64,000 nt of DNA from Atopsyche davidsoni (GCA_022113835.1 JAILWY010000029.1:3130001-3194000), one strand, 5' to 3'; counted from the first letter of the stretch, positions 1 to 14,112 are shown. Translations and numbers: made by a program. The notes: generated by a model from the letters alone, not told the origin.

Positions 1-3000
1 TTACATATAGTTAACACCGGAAACCAATCTAAAAATAATGCCACGGCTCAGCTACTAAAAAGAGTCAATCTCCTTACGAGCATAACAAATTCTCAAGGTA
101 ATAATGAACAGAAGATGGTTCAATTTGTCTGCAAATCTGCCGATGGTAAAGCAATCCAACTGAGTTCGCAACATCAGAGAGGAATGGTGTTAAGATTACA
201 GCCAATCGAAAACTCGGCCAGCACTCTTAAACCTGCCGAGTCTCCTAGCACTTTGCCACAATCCGGAGTCAAAAAATCTCCACAGAGTGAGTCACAGCAA
301 GAGATAAAATCAAGGTCAATTTATGAAGAGAATTATGCAAAGTTTATTCAGAACTCGTCAAATAAGCTGTCTCCAATAAGTCCTGAGAAATCAACAAGCC
401 TGCCAAAATTTAACCAGGCCTTTGGAAAGTCTGTGTTTCAAGATAACAACGGTGTTCCCAAGATCGAAGGAGAGGGGTCTCCTAATACAGCCGTGACCAC
501 GGTCTCTGAACAACAACAGCAGCCATCGCAGGATGTGACATCTGCCATTAATTTGGCACAGATGGGTCAACTTAGTAGTCCCCCCCTGCTCATAAGGAAG
601 ACTTCACAACCTGGTACAGCACACTCGGGGAACGTGCAGCAAGTCAAGCAGTCTATCGGACCCATGAATATACAAACCATGCACGGAGGCGTCATCTACA
701 CGAGGCAAATTCCCGTCAACATCAGTGGAGGACAAACCATCAATCTCATAACTGTCCCCACCACTGATCTATTGGATGAAGCGCAAATACAGGCAATACA
801 GAAGCAAGCCCAAGACAAGGTGAATATGGGTGAGCAACAACCGGACCAGCAAGTCTTGAAGATTGTTCAAGATCAGCAGCAGCAACAATCTAACATTTGC
901 CATAATATAGACTCAGCTTCCGATGATGCAAATCAAGGTTTCTCCGAACAGCAGAGTTCTGTTAATACCCATCCATTGCTGACGCAGATGAGGATCAAGG
1001 TGCCGATGCTTAGCAAAGGCGGTACACAAGTCGTCACTGGAACCAGAGTCGTGCGCCCGGTGTTGCAGATACAGCGTAGTGTCATCCCTGGGACGAATCA
1101 GAGCGTTTATCAACAGCTCGTGCTCACCACGGCTCCGCCTTTAAGGGCTCCCACACCGGCACCGGCACGGCCTCCGAGGCCACAGACTACTCCGCATCAA
1201 GAGTCTAATCTGAGTTCTTCTACATTAGAGCAGCTGAGAGAATTCGACATGGTGCTGGAGCAAGTAAAAGAGAGGAGTACTGTACAACCTGGAAGTAATA
1301 GTAATTCAGCTTTTTCGGAAGCATCCCCGCAGAGACAGTCCTTAGAAAACAGCACAGACAATGCTGTTTCATCACAACCACCTGTCACCCAAAATAATAC
1401 TCAAAGAGAGGTGCTTTACTCCATCGGACCGAATCAAACTGTGAATGTGACCTACGTCAATAAAAATATCCTGCCTTCAAATCAGACTGTTCTCTCGTCT
1501 TCTTATGGACATAATAACGAAACTACTACAATAGTGAACATGGGGCAGCAGAACACTCCGATGCAAGTACCTCATGGCCTCGTCAACACTGCCAATCATC
1601 CTAAGCCCGGTTCGAGTACTCCTACAAAGACCAGCTCTAAATCTATGAAGAGTAAACCTTCTAAGCCCCCCAACGTTACCGCTAGCACTTCTTCCAAAGC
1701 CAGTCCGGTCGCAGCCAAAACATCCCTGCAAAAACCATTAGAAGACGAACAAACTACCCAAAGAATTCTTTACATTCTAGCGGAGTACAAGGAACAAGTT
1801 GAGAATTCCCCTGACAAGGATAAACCGGCTCCCAGAAGAAGATCTAACCCACCCACTAATCCATCTACATCGTCAAAGCGGAAGAAGGGCTCCGGAGGAA
1901 GTAAGAAGGGCGGCAATGGACAGAATCTACAAGAGATGAGTCCACTAGGAGAAGACGGGGGACACACCATGGGATCTGAAGATAGTTCCTGCGGTCTTTC
2001 ACAAGGAGACTGCGCGGATAACAGCACGCAAGGCCCTGAATGTCAATCTCCCCATGGTAGTCCACAGAAGGCAGCTAGGAAGCTTGTTTTTCAGCCAGAT
2101 CCCGAGTGTGTCCCCGTCAATCCCAGTATCACAACTCAACCACAGCAGAGGAATGTTATAATTGCAGACGGGCAAACCATCGCCATGACCAGACCGGGAC
2201 CCGGGGGCAAAGCCACCACCGTTCTAATGCCAGCCAACTATCTACTCCCCATGTCCATGGTCAAAGGAGGACAACAGATCACCATTGTCACAAATCAAGG
2301 TCCCAAAATACTCAGCGTTCCGCATGGAGAAGGAGGTGCAACAAATACTCTCTTTTTGCAACGGCTCATAAGTCCGGCTGGCTTGAAGCCGATGCTTGCC
2401 CGGCCAGGTCAAGTAAGGCAGGTCAGACTGCCCGCAAACGCTGTACAGAATCTGCAGGCTTTCAATTTAGCAACGCCACATTTAACAACGCAAGACGGAA
2501 CGTCATGGATCGGAGGAAACACTTTCAATACCCAGCAAGCTAAATTCGTTGTGGACCTCAGTCAAAGCGGTGGCAACGTAGCCAGTGATAGTAATCTAGA
2601 TTCCATTAAATCTGAACCATCTGAGTCGCTATCACTGAAAGAGGAAAACTTGTCAGTGGGAGAGAGCACTCCCAGACAAGACTCGAGAGAAGGCTCGACC
2701 GAAGATCTCAACAAAACCGGGCGCTCCACAGACGAGGGCATTTTCACCGGACATAACGATAGCACCACTGAAGACTCCAACACCCCCGGCAGCACGCCAA
2801 GCACCGCACAGCAAATCTTACACCAGATCCAAGTATCCAAAGCGATGACAAACCACACCGTGAACCTAATTCAAGTCCACTCGTTGAACTCGGGAGAACC
2901 TGGAAAACTGTATGTACAAAACTCTGCCAGCTTGGGGTCCCTGATACAGCTGGCTGGAAAAGCTAACTCGGGTCAGACTTTTCAAACTCTAAACCTACAA

Positions 3001-6000
3001 AACTTAACACAGGAGATTAAAACTGAGACTCAGGATTGTGTACAGAATGTGCAGAACGTGATGCTGGTCAGAAAGCAATTTGACGGGCAGTTCTCCCTTG
3101 GAACCGAAGCCACAGGAATGGATGATGATATAGGACATATAAAGTCAGAGCTACCATCAGATTCTATGCCCTCTGCTGATGGGGCAAGTTCTCCATCCAA
3201 CATACAAGGCTATGGATTGTCGCAAGGGCCAATGGACGAAGACTCCATGAATAAAACCAATCGCAGTGGCAACAGCGATGTTCCTTGGAAGTAAGTGCTT
3301 TAATTTAATTCATGCACCCGGGGATCTCTAATTTTTTAATGAAAACCTGTACTCTATTTTTTCACGGAAGTTTTTTGGGCTCTCTTCGCCCAGGTTGGTT
3401 TTGGAGTTTTTAAATTTCACCGTTTGTTTATTGTGGCCATTTCAGTTCCAACGGTGGAGGAGCAGGGGCGCACGCTGGGAATGTCTCGCCTGCGTACGGC
3501 GCCTACGGAGACTCTCCGCCCAGCCTCTCCCATCAGAACGACCATCCTGAATCTGACATGCCCGAGGTATATTGACAGCTCCTCGTTATTATTCAACAAA
3601 GAATCTCATTTTCAAAAAAGCATAGCTCAGTACTAAATAAAAAAATATAAGGAATATATAGTACAAGACAAAATGCATTTCAATAAAACGACAATTAAAT
3701 ATAAAAAATAAAAATTGTAGTTGACGAAGCATAAATAAACGTTAACTGTCATCTGCAGCAGGCGGAGGCAGAGCGCGAGGGCGGGGGCTCTCATCTGTAC
3801 CACAAAATGTTCATCACCTCCTACAACAAGAAGACCTTCACCAGCGAGACATCGCCGCTGCACGACAAGCAGTTTGCACAGGTACCAGTTTGACTGGACC
3901 CTCAACTGTTTATATTGCTCACCTCATCTCTTAAACATAAACCCAATTTTGAAGGCACAGTTGAGCATCCTTCAGGTCTCGGTTTCAAACCCAGGAGGTG
4001 ATAATGAATCTCAGGATTGCTAAACATGCTGCAAGTGGTTCTGATTGCTTTTTTAATAACATTATCTGTTTTTTACAGCACATGAAGAAGGACGGTCATT
4101 CATCATCCGGCACTTCCAACACTTCGGGGGAGGGCAGGCGCGGCACGGCCCGCGGCTCGCACACGGCGGCCAGCCTGCGCCACAAGTACGCCGTCATGGA
4201 GCACGAACTGAGGCTGCAGGTGATGCACACTCTTTCTGCATCTTTGCCCATTTGTTAAACAGATATGGAAGAAAAACCTACCAGTCTTCTATTTGTTGTT
4301 AATAAGTTTCTTGTTTTTGTTTGTACAATTACATTTAACAATATTCTTTTTCACTATCACCATTATAGAAATCACTATCCGAAGAATGCGAAGACCTAGG
4401 AGTGGATTCTCCGTCTGCCTCGGACCTGTTTCCTGAGGCTGAGTTGCTTTTTGCCGCTTCGCCTGCATCACAGTTCGAGCAGTCCCAGGATGCCGCCCCG
4501 CCCGTTCCTTCTTCGGCGCCTGTGCCTCCTGCGCCACCCGAGTCTGACTTTGCACGCATGCACCCCAATACCACTTTCCACAGTGGTGAGATTGAGCTCG
4601 ACGAGGTCGAGGATACTGCCATTAATGTAAGTGTCTTCCATGTTTCGAAATCACGTAGAATATTTTAAAACTGTATTAATTTTGTTTTTTATTTATTTAA
4701 CAGATGTCATTTCGAGGGGCCTCAAGCAAGCGCACCAATGCGACCTCGCGCTCTCAACCTGTAAGAAGAAATGAAGTCATCAGGAGCGTCATCGAGGGAG
4801 TCGGTAGCAGTGGTAGCAATTTCACCAGCTCCAAGATGACTACTCACTTCTCCATGGTGGGCATGCCCTGCCGTCCCTCTACCAACATCATGCTGCAGAG
4901 CTCTGATGATGCTCTTTCCGAGGCCGAGGATTCTATGAACTCAGCCGAGAGCAAGGACGGCCTGGTCAACAACAAGAGACTCGATGGACTGCTGACAACC
5001 GATGTCAACCGTGATGTCAACCTCGCCGAGGTCAACAGAGAGTCATCGCATCCTCGAAATGTAGCACAAGTCATTCGTCATGCGAGTGCCGAACAGCTCG
5101 CTTTGAATAAAGAAGGATCTGATAAAATATGTGAAGAGAATTCACCGAATCTAGCACAAAATGGACGCAGTTTTTTGCTTGAAAGCAGTAACGACACCCG
5201 ACCTGGAGATTCAATGATGCTTAAGTCTATCATGCTTGAGCAAGACCGACGAGACAATCTCACCTGCTCGTCGCCTGAACAGCACAGTGAGCTGTTTTGG
5301 GAATCCAATTCCAATTCCAACCAATCGGAAGAACCTCTGCCGCACGCGCCGACGGGTTTATTGGACTTCTCATCCGAAGACAGCAACAAATGCTGCAAGA
5401 GTCCTCCGTCGTGTGAAGAAACAAACTCCACCGACAGCAGTAGTCTTGGGGGACACAACACGGAACCGCACCACAAATCACATCCTCTCCGCTTGAACTC
5501 CGTCATCAAGACTTCCGGCAACAACTCTAGCGCGGCAGGTGGCCCTATTCTGCACAGTGCGCTCACGGGGAGCATTCCGAACGCCACCGCTAACGATTCT
5601 CGGAAATCGGTGGGCTCACTACACAAAAGCGACTCCAACACCTCCACAAGCCCGGAGAGCGAAGCCAGGCGAGTGTGGGGTCCTGGCCCACGGGGCGCCG
5701 GAGGTAGGAGAGTACTGAGCCCCAGATCACTGTCAGCCGAGATCAACATGGGAGCCGAAATCGAGACGAGCAGCTCTGAAGGCGTTAGCGTTCTCAACAA
5801 GCCTGCAGGTAATGGAATTGAATAGATTGAGTCTGAAATAGATTAAAAAAATCCTTCAAATTTAAAATAATGAATTATAAAAAGTATTTGTCTTATTACT
5901 GTCATCCACTCTTCTTAATTTAATAAACTTCATCTAATCCAGGAATGGCCGTGCATTCAGGGAGCTCCACCCCCGAGGAAGGCCCCTTGGCTGCCCGGCG

Positions 6001-6124
6001 CGCGTCTCTGCGCGGGCCGGGTGGCGTCAAGCGCTCCTGTCACTGCTGCGTAGGTCAGCCCGCCCCGCCCCCGGGCCCTGCTGCACGCCGCGCACGCCGT
6101 CGCCTGCCCCCACCGCTGCACTAG
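1..6124 (+). CDS. Large Q/S/P-rich probable nuclear regulator, 5' partial, seven exons
   Basis: Exons 1-3290, 3446-3566, 3759-3881, 4079-4219, 4369-4626, 4704-5808 and 5943-6124 join in phase to 1739 residues ending in TAG. The frame is open from base 1, so the Met at 115 is probably internal and the 5' end lies outside. Counting from base 1, the first exon is low-complexity with poly-Gln tracts, has a basic nuclear-localisation-like patch near residues 606-640 (PRRRS, SKRKK), and is rich in Ser and Thr. Residues 1210-1253 look most conserved: a short amphipathic helix (YAVMEHELRLQ) followed by the acidic block SEECEDLGVDSPSASDLFPE. The tail has a CHCC cluster (residues 1712-1715) and an Arg/Pro-rich end. 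No catalytic or DNA-binding domain is visible. A nuclear cofactor role is inferred from composition only; the acidic block faintly recalls the C-terminus of vertebrate KIAA2026, from memory and unverified. Exon 3 could start at 3759 or 3762. Confidence 0.85.
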
Positions 6125-9100
6125 TCTCCATCGCAAGTCATCACATCGATCCCCCGACTCCTACGAGGTCCTCCAGTTTACCACAGCGGACTTAGCCTTA
6201 GATGGAAGGACAGTATCGTATTATAACCCTGATAGAAACTGGAATACAGATGAATTTTGATGTTTATCTTCAACAGGTTTTCTTCCCTAAAGAAAAACAC
6301 CATCTCTGTTATTGACTGAATAATTAACAATCGACTCGCCCGCGACACCTGTAAATCAATTTAAAAGTGTCCCCAGTGCGAGCAACTTAGCAGAAATTGT
6401 AATCTGCTTTATGCCTAATGTAACATGTTAACTTGCCCGCTATGCCGGCTGATGGAAACGTATCGTTTGAAAGAAGAGAACGCAAAAGTGCCGGAGTGTT
6501 TTCGTCTTAATATGAATTGGGATCTCTCCTCTGAGACTATGTAAAAATTGTTTATTACTGTATAAAAAAAATAACTCTCGACGATACTGTGCCATTAGAG
6601 GTTTATATATATTGTTAAATCGCTGTAAAAAAAATTACATAACATCACAACGCTTTTTAATGGTGCTCATGTCTTCCGCCAGTCGTCTGTTGTGTTTCTG
6701 ACTCGAATGGTACGAAGTCTAAAGGGTACTCCCCGCACACTGAAAAATAAAAAAGCGAAAAGTATTTGCCATATCACAAAAAACTCGTGTAAAAAAAAAA
6801 AAAACTATATGGCTAGCGAGTGCGCCCGGCCGCCTAGCTGTACAAAACGTAGTAACTTAATTTAATTAAATGTTAAACATATGGCAATTCAGGTAATATA
6901 CGCGGTATCGGAGTGTACATAATAAAACGTAGTTCGATTGTTATAATGATTAATAAAATTTCGAGATGGTGGACGTTTTTTTTTTGGGCGTGCCGCCGTT
7001 TTGAAAGTAGCGTAGCTTAAATGTTTTGAAATGGAATCGTTCGATTTAGGTACAATTTCGACGTTATGTATTTTACTAGCGTAGCCGGCGCAGACCGCAC
7101 GCGCCCGGCTCATAATGATTTTTAAATTAACCAGCTTTTTGAGAATGTATAATTTTTATTTATTTTAATTTCTCGAGGGACGGTTTAGCTTCTTAATATA
7201 CGTGTACAGATAGTAATATATGGGAACGCGGCGGGTACAGATCCACGTCTGGCCGCCGCTCGTTTGTCGCCTAATTTAAAAGAGACGCGCTCCATTCAAA
7301 ACTCAACTTATCAGCAACGTAGAAGATTAAAAACACTGATCGGTTTTGCATTTGTCAGGCTGCAATATTCTTTGAATTGTAAAAAAACATATTTATCTAC
7401 CTCTTACTTGATTCTCACTCTAAATTTAGCCGATGTTAGTTAAAAAAAATGTATCTCGTTCTATTTCCTCTGTGATTTATCCATCGGTGAAGAGATTCGA
7501 TCAGCACATCAATGCTGGAAAGTAATTTTGCCGTAAACACCATACTCCGAGAGAAATTTTAGAAGCTTTACAATTTATTTTTTTATATTTTGATAATTCT
7601 CGTTTTTGTCGTTGTACATTTCTCAGCTGCTCAGCATCTGATCTGGAGCTATTATGATTACGTTACGGCAAAAGTGCTCTCCGGTTGGTACTGAACCTTT
7701 GCATTTACTGTCGCCTGTGCCATTTTTTGTCAATTGCGAGTTGCAGTGATCGTCGTGAGCTCAGTTCGTAATGAAAAGTTTTATTTTAATGACTTTTCTG
7801 TTGAATGCACCAATCGCCGGTCAAATATTAATCAATCAATTATGCTCCGGTAATTGGTATATTCTCTGTCGATATTCAAGATGATTAGCTCACACGGCGG
7901 CGTTTACTCCATGATATTTGGGCACGGTTACTGCGAGGGTTCGGGTGATGAATGTGTGGCTCGGGTTTCAATGTTGGTTTTTGTGAAATATTCCATAGTG
8001 GCGGTTTATTTATGTCTGTGAGATTTATAGTTTGAACCATTTCAAACCCTAGCCCTTTATAGGATAGAGTTGTATTTTTATTGAATTTGTTCTAGTAGTA
8101 TACGGTATCAAATAATTTTAATTAGAAATATTATAATATTTCAATACGCAAATATAAAACAATTTATTTTTAATAGGGCCATATATTTTAAAGGTGTGAT
8201 TTTTATATTTAAATTTTTCATCGGTATATTATTTTTTTCGATGGGGAAATATGACTCACGAAAATTATTAATATCTCGAGTTTTAATATCAACACAGAGG
8301 ATATTTCATTTTTTATCAAAAGAAAGTTCGCATCCTATAAGGGGCTAAATATCACATGTATTCAAGTATAATTTTGTTAATATTGATATGTGCAACCCGG
8401 AGACAGTTAAGGGAGTATTATTAACATAATATCATAATACTCTTCATCATTATAACCTCTAGTCACGATATGTAAAGATTTATATTGTAGGAAAAGTCGC
8501 AGACTGTATTAAACGGCGAGACACGTTAACTGTGTGCTTGTAAATATCTGTCTATAGATTGGTTGAGCGATTACGCACTCGCCGGTGTAAATATTACGTT
8601 AATGATAACTAAAATATAATAAATATTGTCGCCATTTATATTATTATTATTAATATTATAAATAATTAAAAAAAGTTGTTGTATGATGTATAACTTTTCG
8701 GATAGGTTTTTTTAATGTATTTTTTTTGTTTTGCGAGACTCGAGACGTGTGTCGCTTTTGTGTATTTTTTTGCACTGTTTTTTAATAAGCATCTCAAGCG
8801 AGCCAACTGCAGCCGACGTGTTCCACCTGTGAAATGTCACGCCACACCCGTTGATTTTGAAAAAGTGACTAGTTACTCTCTCCCGGGCGTACCTACAGAT
8901 CTCATTTAGCGTTATATCAAAAGCCTAATGTACTCATAACCTCGGTAATGATTTTTCTATCTTTTTAAATTTTATAAATATTTTAAGTTTAACTGCGAGT
9001 ATATTTTATATTAAGGGTAAATAAAACTGTGTTATTATTAAATATTTTATAATCAGCGGATGACATCTGTGATTGTATTCAAGTAAATTTTTGACCAGCA

Positions 9101-10821
9101 AGTGGCGTACGACAAAAAACCGACACTGTTATTTGTGTGTACGATATTGAATCAAACGAAATTGTCTTATCGGTTTTGGGCTTTTTTTTATTTCTCGTGT
9201 TTTTTTTGTTAGCTGCGCTGCATTTGGCTCGACCACGAATACTTAGTATTCAGACTGATGAACTAGTATTGACTTCAAACATTTAAAAAAATGTACTTAG
9301 GTTAAAAGCAAACCTTTTCCCTTTTTTCGTTTGTCTCGATACCCTGGCAACGCCGCACACCGACTTCGAAATAAACAGGTCGACAATTCAGTCTTGTAGA
9401 AAGGAATGTAATAACTTATTAATTTAGATTAGGTTCAATTACACTAGGAAAAATCATGTATATATATATTTTATAAAATCATCAATCAAATGTGTGTTTT
9501 TTTTTTAAATAAAATGTTTACGTACAGAAATAATATTAAATTAAATACTTCTCTCTCCGAGCTTCTTCCTTGTGACGACATCGTAATTTGATTTCATTTT
9601 TAGTACCGTAGAGCAGTGGGGAAAATGCCGGGCTTCCACTAGGGCGTCTGAAGTCGCCGGAGGCAGCTTCCAAATGAAACGGTGCAAACGTACCGAAGCT
9701 TTTAATTTTTTAATTTTTCTTCACCAGGGTATCGTAGAGTAGAGTAATTGTGGAAAAAAGGCAGCATGGCTGTTGGAAAGAGACAAAAGATTGTACGCAC
9801 ACACTTAGCAGTTATTGACGGGCTCCGCTCCATGCCGATGCATTGTCATCGCGTAAACCTTCCATAAGATTATCGTTTGACCTGCCGTTCATTTTACTGC
9901 AATATTAAATTCTAACCAACGAGCACATGGGCCACTTCTGTTAGGAACGAAAATGACAACTCAAACCAAACCATTAAGGAAATTTTCTCGTATTGCATTT
10001 TGCGTTGATTGCATTCCAAGGTTATTAAATTTCTGTATTCTGTGTGGTCTAAATCAACTTGTACCAAAATAAAAAAAGGTGCGGGAAGAATCACGGCTGT
10101 TTTGATTTCAGCTGCCGTAGGCTATTTTTTAAATTTTAAATATGCATAGCGTCTCTGTAATTACGAACTAAAAATGGATATTTTTTTCTCGTTAATAATT
10201 TTATTGATGAATTTTCTTTGCACACTTATGAAAATTAAGTCTTTTTAATTCAGTATTCCACGTCCTGGTATAGCTTCCTGTTCTTGATCTGTTCCTGTTT
10301 GGACCATTCTGGGTTTTTCCCGTATTTTAAAGAATCACAGGCGTGACGCTGAGAACCTTTTTGTCACCTAACCAAGATTACGGAGTCTGGGGGATAAATT
10401 GCATCCCATGCCGGTAAATTCAATTTACATCATATCACATTTGTCAAATCGAACTATACATTTTGAGAACCACACAGATATATTAATTTATTGAAATATT
10501 AGTCGAATTACTCACAATAAAGTTGTCGTTTCGTACTACATAGAGATGGCCAATAAAAATACAATTAATTTCCATTCGTAATACATTCAGCTTACAACTC
10601 ATTTTCCAATACAGTTAGGTGTTTCAATAAAACGTATTTGATATTTAGAGAAATGCGCCGAGGGGCATTTCGAGGCATCTGTCGTGTATATTGTATAACA
10701 TAATGTGTAAAAACTTTAGGTTAATTTGATAGTTACTATGTACGTAAGATTAGTGACCACTAACATTAGCAGATTTCAAAATAATTCTGGCTGCTACATG
10801 CATTCATACAAATATATTATA

Positions 10822-10872
<51 letters not shown>

Positions 10873-12840
10873 ATTTCAACACAAGTTCTTGGTTGTTGAA
10901 TGATTGGGCATGGTGGGTGTTGTGTATCCAACCAGGTCTAATATTATATATGTATGATAAAACCTTCCATGCAGTGTAATTTTTTTTAGTTTAAAGTTTA
11001 TTAAAATCAAATTTGTACTCAGTATGTGAAATTGTTTCCATGTGTAAAAAAAAAAAAACAAATATCTCAACTTGCGAGGGAAAGAGGTCCCTATTTTTTA
11101 AAAATTGTATCTACTATTTAATACAGAGGAGACGGAAGAGGCCGCCACTTTCATTCCCCTCGTCTTCTGAAGTCAGTGTCGCCGCGTTGAAGCTTTTAAG
11201 TCTTAGCTTTTAATTATGTAATTTTTAAAAAAATAGGGAAATAATTGTTCGGTGACTTTAAAAGTCGACGTATTTTAAAAGAGTTTTGTTTTCATACTCG
11301 TTAGGGCATAAAAAATTGGTAAAAAATGAATAATTATTAGCAATCGTGTTGGATGACGCATAATGTTAGCTTCTTTGGTAGAAATTTCGGAGGTCTAAAG
11401 AAGGGAATCTTGTTGATAAGGTTGGCAGTCCTGCCAGTTTTTTATTATTAAAAAATTGTATTATTAAAATGGCGACACTGACCCGTGGAGCCGCCCGCGG
11501 GTGCCCCGGCTGGAGAGTCTGGAAGAGGGCGGCAGTTGTACCTTATGTAGTTACATGGACATAGTTAGGATTAGGCGACTTGTTCGGTTGTTCCACCTTT
11601 ACTTTTACTCTTCATTTGTGTTGGTCGTGAAATCTTATCTGTAAACGTTATTTTATAAAAGTGCTGATATTTAAAGATGAAAATAAAGTAAGAAAATAAT
11701 CATATTGGTTTTATTTATTCAGTCTCGTTGAATGGCTTGCTGTTTAGCTCGGCCCTAAACTGTTGTTAAGATAAACATTACTGGAGCTTTTTTTATGGAA
11801 AATTATAAATTATGTATCGGGTCTTTATGTGGTGATGAAGCGTGGAGGATGTGGGTTTGTTATAAAAAAAATATAATAGCAGCAATATTGACGGCTGGCA
11901 TCGCAGATGTTTGTGGTCCTCGCTAAATAGTATAGATTTTGTATCGAGAGAACGCAAAAAAGGGATGATTCTTGATGAAATCAGAACTATTGCGGTTCCT
12001 ATACATGGCTGGTGTCCTCTCAGGTTTATGAACAATAAGAATAATACCCTGAAACCTTTCATAAGCGTTGGTTGCTAGCACAGTAGCTTGAAATTATTCA
12101 TATTATTTAGTGTAACTAGCTCGGTTATAACGTTTTGATGATACTGCTTGAGTCCTTGTTTAGAGTCAGGGAACAAAAATAAGCACAAACACTAAAATCA
12201 TAACATCAATAACAGAAATCAAAACACTAAAGAACTAAATTATATTCGTTGTGGCTTTGAATGCCGGAGTACATGCTGGAAACATTACCTGGTCACCACC
12301 AATAGACCTTAAGAGAAGAGCTGCTTTTAATTACACCACTGCCTTGTCAGCCCTGTGCTGGCAGCTTTGTGCACAGGCTTTATAAAACACTTCACTGCTT
12401 TCCTCGCAGTCATGTATTACCGACATGACAATATCATCCATTCATGAACCATATACTTGATTATTATACAAAAACTATGAAGTCTTAAACATGTATTCTG
12501 TGCAAAACTGCCATATAAAGCACCACTCTCACCGTAATATAGTTTTGGCATTGCAATATTATTTTTATTTCAAAACATTATAAAAATATAGAAAATATTA
12601 ATAAAAATATTATATTATTTTTTTAAATATATTTTTCACGAGTACTTCTCGTATAATTATCTATGACTTTTTTTTTTTTTAGAATATAAATTGTCTATGG
12701 TCATTGTAATTTTTCGTGAACGTCAAAATATATATGTTAAACTGATTACAAATATTTCATATGAAATAATGCTTTCTATTTTATATTCACACAATCAAGC
12801 ACACTGTCATTAAGTAAACGTTCACGCAAATCTTGCAATT
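6125..12840 (+). other. Probable long 3' UTR and intergenic DNA
   Basis: No ORF with protein-like composition is found on either strand. The stretch is AT-rich with ATTTA pentamers and homopolymer runs. AATAAA signals occur repeatedly, for example near 9024, 9508 and 11682-11687. A TA/TG microsatellite lies at about 10812-10872. Much of the left part is probably 3' UTR of the gene ending at 6124, which would then be unusually long, but the transcript end cannot be set from sequence. The right part (about 11700-12840) is intergenic, with nothing else I can name. Confidence 0.45.
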
Positions 12841-13016
12841 CTAAATTGAAGGAAACCGTGAGTCTGATTTGTGGCGGTTTTCCCTGAGACGCAAAGATGC
12901 ATCATCCGAATATTTCCAAAACATTGCAAGTAGTGCGCCGTCCATCCAAGAAGTCGTTGGATTCAATGAGATTGAAAACGTGAACGAGTCCTTTAAAACC
13001 TGTCGGCGGTGAACAG
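12841..13016 (+). other. Candidate non-coding 5' exon of the nine-finger gene
   Basis: The segment is less AT-rich than its surroundings and ends at a good donor (GAACAG then GTAATA at 13017). A strong acceptor (TTTATTTCAG) ends at 13170, and the exon it opens runs into the ATG at 13315. The left edge is arbitrary because no TATA box or clear initiator was seen. This is inference; RNA evidence would decide it. Confidence 0.4.
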
Positions 13017-13314
13017 GTAATAACTTTTTTATTACTCATGATTTGCCACCATATGCAAAGTTGTATTATTGTTTACTATTACGATATTGCCCACATTATA
13101 AAATAAACTTATTATTTGGATATAAGCATGGAATATGAAAATAACTTTTAAGGTGGCATGTTTATTTCAGGTCTCACTGCAAGCTTTGCTGACCCCGTTC
13201 ATCTAAATGGAAGAAAAAATAGATATGGAAGAAAGAGTATGAAGATTATTTTAATTAATCCATACTGCTTGGATGGCGTCTTTTTGTGATTGATGTTAAC
13301 GCAAAAGATACAAG

Positions 13315-14112
13315 ATGAGTTGTTTAACAAGTCCCGAATTTCCATCAACTGATGAATTGCCCCATGCTTGCGATCAATGTTCATACAAAACTAAACGCCA
13401 AAGCTATTTAAAGAAACATAAATTGACACATTGCAGTGAGAAGCTCTTTGGTTGTGACCAATGTTCATACAAGTGCAGATACAATAGTTCTTTAGTGACC
13501 CACAAGCTTTTACATACTGACGAGAATCCCTTTGCATGTGATCAGTGTTCGCACACTTATTCCAATAAAAACTCTTTGAGATTACATAAACTCATACACA
13601 CTGAGGAGAAACTGTTTTCTTGTGATGAATGTTCTTACACGGGCAATAAGAAAAGTCATTTGATGAGACACAAACTTTTACATTCAGGTGAAAAGCCTTT
13701 TACTTGTGACCAATGTTCTTATACATGCAATCAAAAGAGCAATTTAAAGTCACATCAGCGTATGCATTCCGCTGAAAAGACTTTTGCGTGTGAGCAATGC
13801 TCATACACCTGCAAGCATAGGAGCTCTCTAATGAGTCACAAACGTACACATGCAACCAAGAAGTCCTTTGCTTGCGATGAATGCTTATTCATGTCTAAAA
13901 CAAAGAGTTCTCTAAAGTCTCATAAGCTTTTGCACCTTGGTAATGAGTCTTATGCTTGTGATCAGTGTTCATTTACATGTAATACAAAGAATTCTTTGAA
14001 GACACACAAATTTACGCATCCTGGTGATAAACCATTCGCTTGTGACCAGTGTTCGTATACATCTTTTCAGAAAAGTCACGTAGAGTCACATAAACGTATA
14101 CATATTGCTTAA
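13315..14112 (+). CDS. C2H2 zinc-finger protein, nine fingers
   Basis: A 265-residue protein read from one coding exon. Nine consecutive C2H2 fingers fill it from about residue 17 to the end, nearly all of the form CDQCSY-x8-9-L-x2-H-x3-H, joined by linkers related to the classical TGEKPF (for example SGEKPFT, TEEKLFS, PGDKPFA). Such arrays usually bind DNA in the nucleus, so a transcription-factor role follows from the family; the target is unknown. No ZAD, BTB or KRAB domain precedes the fingers. The Met at 13315 is the first in frame after the spliced leader whose acceptor ends at 13170. An AATAAA signal lies at 14199-14204, about 87 bases after the stop. The fingers resemble one another more than those of the ZAD gene downstream, as expected from internal duplication. 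Confidence 0.9.
   Translation: MSCLTSPEFPSTDELPHACDQCSYKTKRQSYLKKHKLTHCSEKLFGCDQCSYKCRYNSSLVTHKLLHTDENPFACDQCSHTYSNKNSLRLHKLIHTEEKLFSCDECSYTGNKKSHLMRHKLLHSGEKPFTCDQCSYTCNQKSNLKSHQRMHSAEKTFACEQCSYTCKHRSSLMSHKRTHATKKSFACDECLFMSKTKSSLKSHKLLHLGNESYACDQCSFTCNTKNSLKTHKFTHPGDKPFACDQCSYTSFQKSHVESHKRIHIA

Noticed and set aside
2106..2543. 145-codon plus-strand frame in another phase of the first gene
   Set aside because: It overlaps the long open exon and has no independent protein features.
5078..5800. 240-codon open frame on the minus strand
   Set aside because: It lies opposite the Ser-rich coding exon 4704-5808, whose codon composition leaves the complement open. It has no domain, start context or splice support.
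10812..10872. Long TA/TG tract as a possible regulatory Z-DNA element
   Set aside because: Such microsatellites are abundant across the window and nothing links this one to a gene.
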